From positions 23,845-87,844 of the forward strand of contig PKUO01000104.1 of the NCBI GenBank assembly GCA_002869585.1: a stretch of DNA of 64,000 nucleotides, in the 5' to 3' direction. Source of the DNA: Sedimenticola sp. (lineage in GTDB: Bacteria; Pseudomonadota; Gammaproteobacteria; Chromatiales; Chromatiaceae). The position numbers and the translations under genes are program-made. Positions 9,953 to 22,683 of this stretch are shown in pieces (position 1 is the first letter of the stretch; each line of letters starts with the position of its first letter). Under the pieces are notes generated by a model. That model did not search any database and had not been told where the DNA came from. It saw only the letters and a program-made list of their open reading frames with translations.

Positions 9953-11002
9953 TCACTGCCCGCCGCGTCCAGCCTCCCGATAATCGAGCAGCTCCCTTAG
10001 CAGCACGGTCGCAAAGCTGCCTTTCGGCAGGGTAAACCCGAGCGTCAGCCGGTCACCGTCAAAATCCCACTCCAGGCTTTCAACTTTCGCCCTCAGACTG
10101 CGTCGCTCCTTCTCCAGCCCGAAGCGTTCCAGCCCTTCCATCCAGGCCTGATAATCGGCAAGCACCCGACTCTCGAGTGCGAGAACCTCGTCTGTAACGT
10201 CCTGATCACCGCGCCCCCAGAGTAATCCGGACGGGTGGATATCCATCTCCTGACAGCGCTGCGCCAGTACGTCATCCATCTGTTCGGCGATAAAACTGCT
10301 GCGGCTGCCATCAAGCAGACAACGCTCTCCGGGGAGAATCCGGTTCCAGCTGCCGTCAGCCACCCGCACTGCCAGCAACTGGTTGAATAGGAGCGAGCGC
10401 GCCGCAGACAGGTAATGACTGCGCTTGTGACGGGGCACGCGTTTGAGCTCCCCGGCAAATAACGCCTGCGCCGACTGGATATTGCCATCCTGATTGCCAA
10501 ACCGTTGCTCGCCGAAGTAGTTGGGCATGCCCTGGATCTTTATCTGCTCCAGAACCCGCGCCAATGCCTGCTGATCTCCGGTAAAATCCCTCACAGTAAT
10601 CGTGAAACGATTACCTCGCAAAGCACCCCGCTTCAGTTTGCGATTGTGGCGTTCGCACTGCAGCACACAGATCCCGTCTGTATTTAATGCAGCCCAATCC
10701 GGTTCAACCCGGCCTGCCATCCGGACAGAAAACCACTGGCGGGTGACCGCATGGCGATCCTTCTGGCCGGCATAACTCACATCTCGTGGATGCACCCCGG
10801 CGAGTCTGGAGAGCTGTTTGGCCACCCAGTCGGTATTGTTGTTCCGTTTCTGGATATGCAGCAGACAGTGCTCACCCTCTCCGGATGGCTCAACGGACGG
10901 GATCTCATCGACGATAAAATCTTCCGGTACTGTGCGAATGACACCGCTACCGACTGGTCCCCCGAAAGCACGGGGCAACTCTTCCACGAATGACTCTGAC
11001 AA
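9953..11002 (-). CDS. truD: tRNA pseudouridine(13) synthase TruD
   Basis: Isomerises uridine 13 in tRNA-Glu; 349 aa. The catalytic aspartate lies in SYAGQKDRHAVTRQW, and NYFGEQRFG is the other family signature. TTG start chosen at 11002: AGGG lies about 7 bases upstream and no ATG is available before the stop-bounded region. It follows ispF by 62 bases in the same direction. Confidence 0.96.
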   Translation of the reverse strand: MSESFVEELPRAFGGPVGSGVIRTVPEDFIVDEIPSVEPSGEGEHCLLHIQKRNNNTDWVAKQLSRLAGVHPRDVSYAGQKDRHAVTRQWFSVRMAGRVEPDWAALNTDGICVLQCERHNRKLKRGALRGNRFTITVRDFTGDQQALARVLEQIKIQGMPNYFGEQRFGNQDGNIQSAQALFAGELKRVPRHKRSHYLSAARSLLFNQLLAVRVADGSWNRILPGERCLLDGSRSSFIAEQMDDVLAQRCQEMDIHPSGLLWGRGDQDVTDEVLALESRVLADYQAWMEGLERFGLEKERRSLRAKVESLEWDFDGDRLTLGFTLPKGSFATVLLRELLDYREAGRGGQ

Positions 11003-11064
11003 ACTGATACCCTGGGTAACTAGATTTAGATGGAACAGATTCCAACCAGATGCTGGTATGACAA

Positions 11065-11538
11065 TCAGGTCTGATTGAGTAACACCACGGCATAACAGGC
11101 GATGCCCTCTCCCCTGCCGGCAAAGCCCATGCCTTCTGTGGTCGTCGCCTTGACGCTGACATGGTTCAGCTCAACCCCCAGATCCTCAGCCAGATTCCGG
11201 CGCATATCATCGATGTGAGGTGCCAGTTTTGGCGCCTGGGCGACCACTGTGACATCAATATTGCCGATGCCCAGCCCAAGCTGTGTGATCTTGCCCACCA
11301 CCTCACGGAGCAGGACACGGCTATCTATGCCGCGGAATTGCTCGCTGTTATCGGGAAAGTGCTTGCCGATATCACCCAGTGCCGCCGCGCCCAGTATCGC
11401 ATCGCACAGGGCATGCACCAGGACATCGCCATCGGAATGGGCCGCCAGGCCGAAATCATGCGGGACATCGACGCCGCCCAGGATCAGCGGTCTGCCTGGG
11501 GCAAACCTGTGTGCGTCATACCCTTGTCCAATACGCAT
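11065..11538 (-). CDS. ispF: 2-C-methyl-D-erythritol 2,4-cyclodiphosphate synthase
   Basis: MEP isoprenoid pathway cyclase, about 157 aa. Metal ligands lie in [15 protein letters not shown] and in [28 protein letters not shown] is also conserved. Start placed at the ATG at 11538 ([12 protein letters not shown]), which matches the family N-terminus; the frame extends 3 codons further to TTG codons. Separated from ispD by an oppositely oriented dsrC-like gene. Confidence 0.96.
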   Translation of the reverse strand: MRIGQGYDAHRFAPGRPLILGGVDVPHDFGLAAHSDGDVLVHALCDAILGAAALGDIGKHFPDNSEQFRGIDSRVLLREVVGKITQLGLGIGNIDVTVVAQAPKLAPHIDDMRRNLAEDLGVELNHVSVKATTTEGMGFAGRGEGIACYAVVLLNQT

Positions 11539-11718
11539 TTGCAACAACCGTCTTTAAACGTTGATCTCACAAGCTCCAGTTAATAACCCCATAAACTGGA
11601 TCTTTTATATTCCCAGTATTCTACTAGATTTTTATTGAATCTATATGTTTTTTAGATTACCCGATTATAAATAAGGTCATTGATTGACCGCTTAAAACCA
11701 CACTGGAGGAGACCGGCG

Positions 11719-12063
11719 ATGACGAGAACTGACCCACTTTCCACAGAAACCATCAAGGTTCCTGATAATTTTAATGACTGGAATGAAGCCTATGCCCTTG
11801 AACTGGCGGCCGAGGAGAACATTGAAATGACGGACGAGCACTGGCGAGTCATCCATTTCATACGTAATCACTGCAAAGAGAATGGAACCTCATGCAGCGC
11901 GCGACTGCTGCTCAAGGCGATTACCAACAATTTCAAGACTGAGGGTGGAAAACGTTATCTCTACACCCTGTTTCCGAGAGGCCCGGTTGTTCAGGCCTGC
12001 AAGATTGCCGGGATTCCCCTGCCTGCCTACTCGCTGGACCTCTCCTTCGGCAGCGTCCATTAG
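11719..12063 (+). CDS. DsrC/TusE-family protein lacking the C-terminal cysteine
   Basis: 114 aa of the DsrC/TusE sulfur-carrier fold: DEHWRVIHFIRNHC, ARLLLKAITNNF and RYLYTLFPRGPVVQACKIAGIP follow the family order. DsrC carries two cysteines near its C-terminus and TusE only the last one. Here the inner (CysB-position) cysteine in QACKIAG is present, but the final CysA is absent and replaced by an unrelated tail, PAYSLDLSFGSVH. It therefore probably is not a standard trisulfide carrier for DsrAB; a regulatory or accessory role is possible. ATG at 11719 has GGAGGA 8 bases upstream. It stands alone on the plus strand between ispF and ispD. Confidence 0.88.
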   Translation: MTRTDPLSTETIKVPDNFNDWNEAYALELAAEENIEMTDEHWRVIHFIRNHCKENGTSCSARLLLKAITNNFKTEGGKRYLYTLFPRGPVVQACKIAGIPLPAYSLDLSFGSVH

Positions 12064-12073
12064 TCAAAACAAT

Positions 12074-12100
12074 ACCTGGGAACCTATACGGTTCCCAGGT
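12074..12100. terminator. Strong hairpin between convergent dsrC-like gene and ispD
   Basis: Perfect 11-bp stem ACCTGGGAACC / GGTTCCCAGGT with a 5-base loop. The minus-strand side is followed by ATTGTTTTG, so it could terminate ispD transcription as well as the dsrC-like gene. Confidence 0.65.
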
Positions 12101-12109
12101 CACTCTGCC

Positions 12110-12829
12110 TCATTCCTCTTCTTGCTGCCGGAGATAGAACTCAGCCAGCAGCAGGTCTTCCGGACGGGTTATCTTGATATTGTCCGAGCGGCCCTCGACC
12201 AGCTGCGGAGAGTATCCGGCAAGCTCCATTGCGCTGGCCTCGTCAGTGACATCGAGCTGTTTTTCAAGCGCCGACTCCAGAGCGCGCCTCAATAACCCGA
12301 TGGGGAACATTTGTGGGGTGAAAGCCCGCCAGAAACGCTCCCTGGGTAGCGTCTTTTCCACGCAAGGAGTGTCGGGTTTGGAAAGTTTCAGGGTGTCGTG
12401 CAGAGGGATCGCCAGAAGCCCTCCTGGCCCCACACCCGGTCCGCCAGCAATCACTGCCTCGATCAGACGGTCGATATCGCTGGCGTGCAAACAGGGGCGT
12501 GCCGCATCATGCACCAGCACCCAGTCATCAGGACTCGCCAGCCCTTCCAGGCGGCGCAGACCATTCAGCACCGAGTTCGCCCTCTCCTCACCCCCCTCGA
12601 CCGTCAGGATCCGACTATCCGAGGCCAGGGACAACTGCCGCCACCAGAGATCCCCCGCGGAGAGTACAACACAGACCCCCCGTACTGACGGATGGTCAAG
12701 CAACCGCGAGAGACTCTGTTCTATCACCCGCCTGCCACCCAGTGGCAGATACTGCTTGGGAATCTCACCCCCCATTCTACGACCGACACCGGCGGCGGGC
12801 ACCACGGCCCAGCAGGCTGGAGAACTCAC
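12110..12829 (-). CDS. ispD: 2-C-methyl-D-erythritol 4-phosphate cytidylyltransferase
   Basis: MEP pathway cytidylyltransferase, 239 aa. The nucleotide-binding N-terminus AAGVGRRMGGEIPKQYLPLG and the VLVHDAARPC and TDEASAMELAGY motifs are diagnostic. Start overlaps the ftsB stop by 4 bases (ftsB-ispD is a conserved pair). Confidence 0.96.
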   Translation of the reverse strand: MSSPACWAVVPAAGVGRRMGGEIPKQYLPLGGRRVIEQSLSRLLDHPSVRGVCVVLSAGDLWWRQLSLASDSRILTVEGGEERANSVLNGLRRLEGLASPDDWVLVHDAARPCLHASDIDRLIEAVIAGGPGVGPGGLLAIPLHDTLKLSKPDTPCVEKTLPRERFWRAFTPQMFPIGLLRRALESALEKQLDVTDEASAMELAGYSPQLVEGRSDNIKITRPEDLLLAEFYLRQQEEE

Positions 12830-13116
12830 TGTTTTTTCTCCTTGGGTTTCTCGATCACCTGATAGAAGGTCTCTCCCTCCCGGATCATCCCCAGTTCATT
12901 TCGCGCCCGCGCCTCGATCGCCTCGACACCCTTCTTCAAATCCTCGACTTCCGCCTGTAGCGCCTTGTTCCTCTGCTGGAGACGCTCAAGCTCCTGACCC
13001 TGTTCAGTGATCGCCTTTTTCAGGGAATAGACCTCGGCCAGGCTCCCCTCGCCAACCCAGAGGCGATACTGAAGCACAACAAGTATCAGGAGCAGAATGA
13101 AGGTCAGAATCCGCAT
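12826..13116 (-). CDS. ftsB: Cell division protein FtsB
   Basis: Bitopic septal protein that forms FtsQBL. About 96 aa: an N-terminal membrane helix (ILTFILLLILVVLQYRLWVG), then a coiled coil to about residue 70, then the LGMIREGETFY motif typical of FtsB. I use the ATG at 13116 because it matches the family N-terminus; the frame extends upstream to a TTG at 13155. Lies between eno and ispD as in most Gammaproteobacteria. Confidence 0.93.
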   Translation of the reverse strand: MRILTFILLLILVVLQYRLWVGEGSLAEVYSLKKAITEQGQELERLQQRNKALQAEVEDLKKGVEAIEARARNELGMIREGETFYQVIEKPKEKKQ

Positions 13117-13156
13117 GGGCGTTAAGCGCCTGTGTCTCAAGCAATCCCTAAACAAT

Positions 13157-13211
13157 AAAAGGGGCGTGAAGATAGGGTCTCTGATTTCCAGACAACCTAC
13201 CCGTCACGCCC
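13157..13211 (-). terminator. Long interrupted hairpin between eno and ftsB
   Basis: GGGCGTGA pairs with TCACGCCC across about 50 bases, with inner pairs TAGG/CCTA and GTCT/AGAC. On the minus strand it is followed by CTTTTATTGTTT, so it looks like a terminator or attenuator after eno. Confidence 0.6.
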
Positions 13212-13250
13212 TCGATCCCTGCCCGCTCAGGGGCAGAACTGCCAAGCGGA

Positions 13251-14561
<1,311 letters not shown>

Positions 14562-14579
14562 TTACTATACATAACCAGG

Positions 14580-17429
<2,850 letters not shown>

Positions 17430-17822
17430 ATGAAAAACTACACAAAGATTCTCGGCACTGCAGCCATTGTTGGAGCCGCACTGGTATCTATGCAACCCGC
17501 CCAAGCTTGGTGGGGTGGCGGTCCTGGCGGCTGGGGTGGCCCAGGCGGCGGTGGCTGGGGAGACGATATGTGGGGTGACGGTTCAGGTGACTTCAACATG
17601 AACTTCAGCGGTAGCGGCCGTGGCGCAGGTAGCGGATATGGCCGTGGCTACGGTTACGGAAACCCCTATTACGGCGGTTACGGCTATCCCTATGGCGGCG
17701 GCTACGGTGGTTACCCCTATGGCGGCTACGGCGGCCCATACGGTGGCGGTCCTGGTTGGGGCGCTCCCTATGGCGCACCAGCCTATCCAGCACCTCAAGC
17801 GGCTCCTGCCCCGCAGAAATAA
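17430..17822 (+). CDS. Secreted Gly/Tyr/Pro-rich protein, sulfur-globule-protein type
   Basis: 130 aa. A clear Sec signal peptide ([19 protein letters not shown], cleavage after AQA at about residue 26) exports a low-complexity protein: first [13 protein letters not shown], then GYGRGYGYG, repeated [10 protein letters not shown] and PYGGG units, ending in a Pro/Ala/Gln tail. This composition and the WW start after the signal peptide match sulfur globule envelope proteins (SgpA/B/C, CV1-3) of sulfur oxidisers. The assignment rests on composition and organisation, which low-complexity proteins can mimic. TGAGGAG 9 bases before ATG; strong terminator after the stop. Confidence 0.82.
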   Translation: MKNYTKILGTAAIVGAALVSMQPAQAWWGGGPGGWGGPGGGGWGDDMWGDGSGDFNMNFSGSGRGAGSGYGRGYGYGNPYYGGYGYPYGGGYGGYPYGGYGGPYGGGPGWGAPYGAPAYPAPQAAPAPQK

Positions 17823-17846
17823 CGATCGTCTGATCGATTGACCACA

Positions 17847-17878
17847 CCCCCCATCAGTAACAACTGGTGGGGGGTTTT
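17847..17878 (+). terminator. Rho-independent terminator of the sulfur-globule-like gene
   Basis: CCCCCCATCAG pairs with CTGGTGGGGGG (one G-U) around a 6-base loop and is followed by TTTT, 25 bases after the stop codon. Confidence 0.88.
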
Positions 17879-17948
17879 GCATTTCTGTCACGGGTTTTGT
17901 GAACAAATACAGCAACAAGCGGCGCTATCGAACAGAAACGCCAAACTA

Positions 17949-17962
17949 TTGACCCACATCAA
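17949..17962. promoter_or_regulatory. FNR box 1 upstream of fnr
   Basis: TTGACCCACATCAA fits TTGAY-N4-ATCAA. Its centre is about 73 bases before the fnr start codon and exactly 22 bases from the centre of the next box. Confidence 0.75.
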
Positions 17963-17970
17963 AAAAACAC

Positions 17971-17984
17971 TTGATCCATATCAA
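17971..17984. promoter_or_regulatory. FNR box 2 (perfect consensus) upstream of fnr
   Basis: TTGATCCATATCAA is the exact FNR consensus TTGAT-N4-ATCAA. A -10-like CAATAT/TATAAC lies at 17996-18004, close enough that a regulator bound here could overlap the promoter, which suggests autoregulation. Confidence 0.85.
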
Positions 17985-18028
17985 CTTGCGCTGCACAATA
18001 TAACAATCAAAAAAAGAAGGTGGTGGTC

Positions 18029-18784
18029 GTGAACGGACGTAAAATTATATCGTTCGAAAATATCAAAGTTGCGTGTAGAAACTGCAGTCTTACAACCCTC
18101 TGTCTACCGATGGGGTTGGAGCCTGATGATGTTGAAAAGCTTGATGACATCGTCAAGCGAAACCGTCCGCTGCATCGAGGCGATCACCTGTTTCGTGACG
18201 GTGACCGCTTTCACAGTCTCTATGTAGTCAAAACCGGTTCGGTCAAGACCTACGCCCCCAGCGAAGACGGCGGCGAGCAGGTGCTCGGCTTCCATCTGCC
18301 AGGCGAGTTGATCGGTCTTGATGCCATCGAGCACGAGATGCACAACTGCTCGGCCAAGATCCTTGAGACCTCGGCAGTCTGCGAAATCCCTTTTGAACAT
18401 CTCGAAGAATTGAGCAGCACCATCCCCAGCCTGCAGCATCAGATGTTCCGCCTGCTGAGCCGGGAGATCGGCCATGACGAAGGGATGCTGACCTTGTTGG
18501 GCAAAAAGAATGCGGAAGAACGGCTGGCGGCATTTCTGGTCAGCCTGTCGGACCGTTTCAAACGCCGCGGCTTCTCCTCCACCGATTTCTACCTGAGCAT
18601 GTCACGCCATGAAATCGGCAACTACCTGGGTCTCGCTGTTGAAACAGTGAGCAGACTGTTTACCCGCTTTCAGGAAGAAGGCCTGTTGAATGTCGAACGC
18701 AAGCACATACAACTGCTGGATACGGATAAACTGCATAACATAGTTCAGGGCGAAGACAGCGACAGCAAGCGTCAATACCCGTAA
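18029..18784 (+). CDS. fnr: FNR/ANR-type oxygen-responsive regulator
   Basis: About 251 aa, the length of E. coli FNR. Cluster cysteines lie in CRNCSLTTLC (C16, C19, C25) and SAVCEIPFEHL; the beta roll contains LGFHLPGELIGLDAI, followed by KKNAEERLAAFL and the recognition helix GNYLGLAVETVSRLF with E--SR. This copy is closer to E. coli FNR than the one at 4.4 kb. I place the start at GTG 18029 because AGAAGG lies 8 bases upstream; in-frame GTG codons at 18020-18025 overlap that site. Two tandem FNR boxes lie in the short leader. Confidence 0.95.
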   Translation: MNGRKIISFENIKVACRNCSLTTLCLPMGLEPDDVEKLDDIVKRNRPLHRGDHLFRDGDRFHSLYVVKTGSVKTYAPSEDGGEQVLGFHLPGELIGLDAIEHEMHNCSAKILETSAVCEIPFEHLEELSSTIPSLQHQMFRLLSREIGHDEGMLTLLGKKNAEERLAAFLVSLSDRFKRRGFSSTDFYLSMSRHEIGNYLGLAVETVSRLFTRFQEEGLLNVERKHIQLLDTDKLHNIVQGEDSDSKRQYP

Positions 18785-18842
18785 CACCCACCCCATAACC
18801 GACTGTTTTAATTACCCGCCAATACCTGAACCTCGGGCGCTA

Positions 18843-19562
18843 TCAAGGCTGTTCGGTCTTTCGCCAGACACAGTGACCATCGCTTGCTTTTTCGATCGCC
18901 TGTAGCCGCTGTTCATGCAGCGCCAACTCTTCCGGGCTAACCCTTACCACCTTCAAGCGGGGACGGTCTACCGGTAACCGCTGAATGCCATCGGCGTTCG
19001 ATTCCTCCCCCTCCGTCGCATCACCCTCCAGAAACAGGATGGTCTGTCCACCGGTCATCTCCAGATAGACATCGGCGAGAATCTCGGCATCCAGCAAGGC
19101 GCCATGCAGTTCCCGATGGCTGTTGTTGATGGTGTAGCGTTTGCACAGGGCATCCAGGCTGTTTCGCTGGCCCGGATGCAGCTTCTTTGCCATTACCAGG
19201 GTATCGATTATCACGCATTCGCTGGCGAGCTTTCCCCAACCCGGGTCGAGGCGTTTCAGTTCGTGCTCGATAAACCCGACATCGAAGGGAGCGTTATGGA
19301 TAATCAGCTCTGCCCCGCGGATGTAGTTCATGAAGTCATCGACCACATCGGCGAATCTTGGCTTGTCCTCGAGAAACTCATTGGTGATGCCGTGCACCTC
19401 TATCGCCGCCTGATCGATTTCACGGTCCGGTTGGAGGTACTGATGGAAGTTATTCCCGGTCAGTCTCCTATCGACCATCTCCACGCAACCGATTTCGATA
19501 ATCCGGTGCCCCTGCTGAGGCTCGAGACCCGTAGTCTCGGTATCAAGAACAATCTGTCTCAT
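18843..19562 (-). CDS. dnaQ: DNA polymerase III epsilon subunit (proofreading exonuclease)
   Basis: 3'-5' exonuclease, 239 aa. DEDDh residues lie in VLDTETTGLEPQQGHRIIE, IIHNAPFDVGFIEHEL and HGALLDAEILADVYL. Ends in a C-terminal tail that would contact the polymerase alpha subunit. Lies 23 bases after rnhA, a conserved neighbour. Confidence 0.96.
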   Translation of the reverse strand: MRQIVLDTETTGLEPQQGHRIIEIGCVEMVDRRLTGNNFHQYLQPDREIDQAAIEVHGITNEFLEDKPRFADVVDDFMNYIRGAELIIHNAPFDVGFIEHELKRLDPGWGKLASECVIIDTLVMAKKLHPGQRNSLDALCKRYTINNSHRELHGALLDAEILADVYLEMTGGQTILFLEGDATEGEESNADGIQRLPVDRPRLKVVRVSPEELALHEQRLQAIEKASDGHCVWRKTEQP

Positions 19563-19585
19563 GCACGCTCCTCATGCAGATGTGG

Positions 19586-20020
19586 CTATAGGGATTCGAT
19601 GCCTTTATTGGCCAACAGGTCTGCCAGTTCATTTTCCGGGTGGCCGCTGTGGCCCTTCACCCAATGCCATTCGATATCATGCTGGGTGACAAGTTGATCA
19701 AGACGCTGCCACAGGTCCACATTCTTCACCGCCTTTTTTGCCGCGGTGCGCCAGCCATTGCGTTTCCAGTTATGTATCCACTGGGTAATGCCGTTTTTCA
19801 CATATTGCGAATCGGTAGTGATGGCCACCTTGCTGTTGCGCGTCAGAGCGCCTAGGGCACTGATTACGGCCAGCAGTTCCATTCGATTGTTGGTGGTATC
19901 CGCTTCACCGCCAAACAGCTGTTTCTCATGCCCTTTGTAGCGCAACAGTGCCCCCCAGCCCCCCGGACCGGGATTGCCTTTGCAGGCGCCGTCAGTAAAT
20001 ATCTCGACCCTGTCAGCCAC
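19586..20020 (-). CDS. rnhA: Ribonuclease HI
   Basis: Degrades RNA in RNA-DNA hybrids; 144 aa. Catalytic residues lie in [44 protein letters not shown] and [11 protein letters not shown]. Overlaps the end of the upstream methyltransferase by 8 bases. Confidence 0.97.
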   Translation of the reverse strand: MADRVEIFTDGACKGNPGPGGWGALLRYKGHEKQLFGGEADTTNNRMELLAVISALGALTRNSKVAITTDSQYVKNGITQWIHNWKRNGWRTAAKKAVKNVDLWQRLDQLVTQHDIEWHWVKGHSGHPENELADLLANKGIESL

Positions 20021-20714
20021 GGTTACTGCTCCGCGCCGACGGCTCGGCCACCTGATTGCTGATGCCCCGGGTTCTCAGTTTCCAGGCCGCCCGCCGGGGT
20101 GTCAGCGGGGTCACACGTTTCACCGCCTGGATGACATAGACGCCAGAGAATAGTGGCCAGAACCTTCGTCCCCAGGAATCCAGGCGACTTAATCTGCGCA
20201 TCAGCCCCCGATGATTGAACGGTGGTCTGAACATCAGCGGGCGCTTCTTCTCCACCTCAAACCCCAGCAGTGACAGCCAGTCCAACACCCTGGATGGAGA
20301 GACAAACTGACCGCACCAGGGAACCTTGCCACTGCGCATGTGGAACAGACGCCAAAGCCCCCACAGGCTCCAGGGGTTGAAGGCAGTGATCAGTACCCGT
20401 CCTTCCGCAATCAGGACCCGATCCACTTCCCGCAATACCTGATGCGGTTCTGCCGAAAAATCCAGGGTGTGGGGCAGAATCGCCACATCGATTGTATCCG
20501 AGACAACTGGCAACAGATCGAGCCGGCAACGGATATACGAGAGAGAGAGATCACTGGCAGGCCGTAGCCGGGCTGTATCCAGCAGCACCTGTGAACGAAT
20601 CTTGCTGGCGGTCAGATGCCGCTCCTGCTGGCCCAGTTGGCCCACCTGGATCAGATGATATCCGAACAGATGGCCAAGCAACCCCTCCAGGCAGTCCCAC
20701 TCCTGCTCCAGCAA
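20013..20714 (-). CDS. SAM-dependent methyltransferase, YafS-like; N-terminus uncertain
   Basis: At least 233 aa, class I methyltransferase of the type beside rnhA (YafS in E. coli): [49 protein letters not shown] and [11 protein letters not shown] match its layout. The substrate is unknown. The only standard in-frame start is TTG at 20714, without a convincing ribosome site. The frame stays open for about 29 codons upstream with family-like sequence ([19 protein letters not shown]), ending at a TAA that directly follows an ATG. The true N-terminus is therefore longer than the TTG start gives, or has been damaged. Confidence 0.82.
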   Translation of the reverse strand: MLEQEWDCLEGLLGHLFGYHLIQVGQLGQQERHLTASKIRSQVLLDTARLRPASDLSLSYIRCRLDLLPVVSDTIDVAILPHTLDFSAEPHQVLREVDRVLIAEGRVLITAFNPWSLWGLWRLFHMRSGKVPWCGQFVSPSRVLDWLSLLGFEVEKKRPLMFRPPFNHRGLMRRLSRLDSWGRRFWPLFSGVYVIQAVKRVTPLTPRRAAWKLRTRGISNQVAEPSARSSNRG

Positions 20715-20989
20715 GAACTGGCCAGCCGGTGTGCGAAACCAGGCAACCAGGCTATCGGACAGATCCGGCGCATTAAAGCAAAACTGTTTTTTTTACATTT
20801 ATATAATAATCAATTAATTACCAAACTTAGTTGGTGATTTACTTAATATTCACTACAGACATTTACCGGTCCGCCGATACCTTATGCAGAGGATCTTTGT
20901 CTAGAAATGGATGCCGCCTTTGCGTATAGTCCAATTCCATGTTTCAGCCCCCCTCTGGTGGCTAAATCCCAGATATCCAGGACGAGTAG

Positions 20990-22651
20990 ATGGCATCGAA
21001 TAACAACACCCTAGTGGCCCTCGCCTTGCCAGTCATTCTCACCATTTCCGGTTGTAATTCGGTAATGACTAAGAATGCCCCCGAAGCGGCAGTGGAACCC
21101 CCCGCCCGGGAGACAACCACCGATAGAGCCAAGGAGACCATTACTCCTCCGCTGAAAAAGCCATCAAGCGGCACACAACTTTCTCTCAAGCCAAGACTCT
21201 CTATTGAGGATACCAGCAATACCAGCCTGCCAGAAGAACCCGCCAAGGCCCACGAGAAGCTCTGGCAAAGGATACAGGATAAATTCGCCCTGGATATCCC
21301 CGAGAATGACAGGGTTGAGCGTGAAATCGAACGTTTTGTTCGCTACGACAAACACCTGCAACAGGTTCAGGAGCGCGCAGTACCCTATCTGTTCTTCATC
21401 GCCGAGGAGATCGAGAAACGCAATCTGCCCGGCGAACTGGCACTGCTACCGGTAATAGAGAGCGCCTACCGGCCGTTCGCCTTCTCGGCCGGACGGGCTG
21501 CGGGCCTATGGCAATTCATACCCTCCACAGGAAAACTCTATGGCCTCGAACAGAACTGGTGGTATGACGGACGTCGTGATGTAGTAGCAGCCACGCATGC
21601 CGCACTGGATCACTTGAAGGAGTTGTCGGAGCAGTTTGATGGCGACTGGGAGCTGGCTCTGGCGGCCTACAATGCCGGCCCAGGCGGTGTCTCCCGGGCA
21701 ATCCGCAGCAACAGCGACAAGGGCGAGCCGACCGACTTCTGGAGCCTGGACCTGCCGAAAGAGACAAAGCACTATGTTCCGCGTCTGCTGGCGCTGGCAA
21801 AGATGTTCTCAGATCCGGAAAAATACAGCCTCACCCTGTCTGCCATACCCAATCGACCCTATTTCGAAAGCATTGACACCCAATCCCAACTCGACCTGGC
21901 ATTGGCGGCGGACATGGCTGGCATATCGATTGATGACCTGTATAGACTGAATCCGGGATTCAACCGCTGGGCAACCGCACCCGATGGGCCTCATCGTCTG
22001 AATATTCCGGTCAACAACTCTGGCACCTTCAAACAGAAACTGGCACAACTGTCTCAGAATGACCGGCTAAAATGGACCCGTTACCAGATCGGCCAAGGCG
22101 ATAATCTCGGCAGCATTGCCAACAAATTCGGGACAACAGTGACTCTGCTCAAGCAGGTGAACAAACTGCGTGACAATCGAATCAGAGCCGGAAAACACCT
22201 GCTGATACCGGTTCCGTCACAAAACCCCGAACAGTACGCCTCTTTAGCAGAGTCATCCCCTACCCCGAAAGACAGGACCATCCACTACACCGTACGCGCC
22301 GGGGACTCCTTCTGGGGGATTGGCAGAAAGTACAATATCAGCCCCAAGGTGTTGGCCGGCTGGAACAATCTCGCCCTGAACAGCACCCTGCGTCCGGGAC
22401 AGAAACTGATCATCAAGGTGCAAACGGCATCGAATCGAGCCATCAGCCTCCCAACGCGCGCACAGTCCAAGGTCTCCAGCAGAAGCTCAGTGCGCTATCG
22501 TGTACGCAAGGGCGACTCGCTGTTCAGTATTGCTGAACGCTTCCAGGTATCGGTCGCCGATCTGCGAAAATGGAACAGCCTACCCAGCAAATACCTCCAG
22601 CCTGGCCAGAAAATTAATCTCTACGTGGATCAGACAGCTCAGACCCTCTGA
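20990..22651 (+). CDS. mltD: Membrane-bound lytic murein transglycosylase D
   Basis: Outer-membrane lipoprotein that cleaves peptidoglycan; 553 aa. Lipobox TISGC (C22), SLT domain at about residues 110-270 with the catalytic glutamate in LLPVIESAYRPFAFS and the GLWQFIPSTGKLYGL motif, then three LysM repeats (about 363-407, 430-475, 500-545) with YRVRKGDSLFSIAERF-type sequence. Convergent with the ABC transporter; an imperfect GATCCGGC/GCCGGGATC hairpin overlaps the two gene ends. Confidence 0.95.
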   Translation: MASNNNTLVALALPVILTISGCNSVMTKNAPEAAVEPPARETTTDRAKETITPPLKKPSSGTQLSLKPRLSIEDTSNTSLPEEPAKAHEKLWQRIQDKFALDIPENDRVEREIERFVRYDKHLQQVQERAVPYLFFIAEEIEKRNLPGELALLPVIESAYRPFAFSAGRAAGLWQFIPSTGKLYGLEQNWWYDGRRDVVAATHAALDHLKELSEQFDGDWELALAAYNAGPGGVSRAIRSNSDKGEPTDFWSLDLPKETKHYVPRLLALAKMFSDPEKYSLTLSAIPNRPYFESIDTQSQLDLALAADMAGISIDDLYRLNPGFNRWATAPDGPHRLNIPVNNSGTFKQKLAQLSQNDRLKWTRYQIGQGDNLGSIANKFGTTVTLLKQVNKLRDNRIRAGKHLLIPVPSQNPEQYASLAESSPTPKDRTIHYTVRAGDSFWGIGRKYNISPKVLAGWNNLALNSTLRPGQKLIIKVQTASNRAISLPTRAQSKVSSRSSVRYRVRKGDSLFSIAERFQVSVADLRKWNSLPSKYLQPGQKINLYVDQTAQTL

Positions 22652-22683
22652 GAACACCTGATCCGGCGCTTAAACTGCCGGGA

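Noticed and set aside
11719..12063. Calling the DsrC-family gene dsrC or tusE
   Set aside because: The terminal CysA needed by both is absent, and no dsr or tus genes adjoin it.
17500..17800. Short tandem repeats that might be a CRISPR-like or satellite array
   Set aside because: They are codon-level Gly-Tyr-Pro repeats inside one open frame with a signal peptide, not spaced identical repeats.
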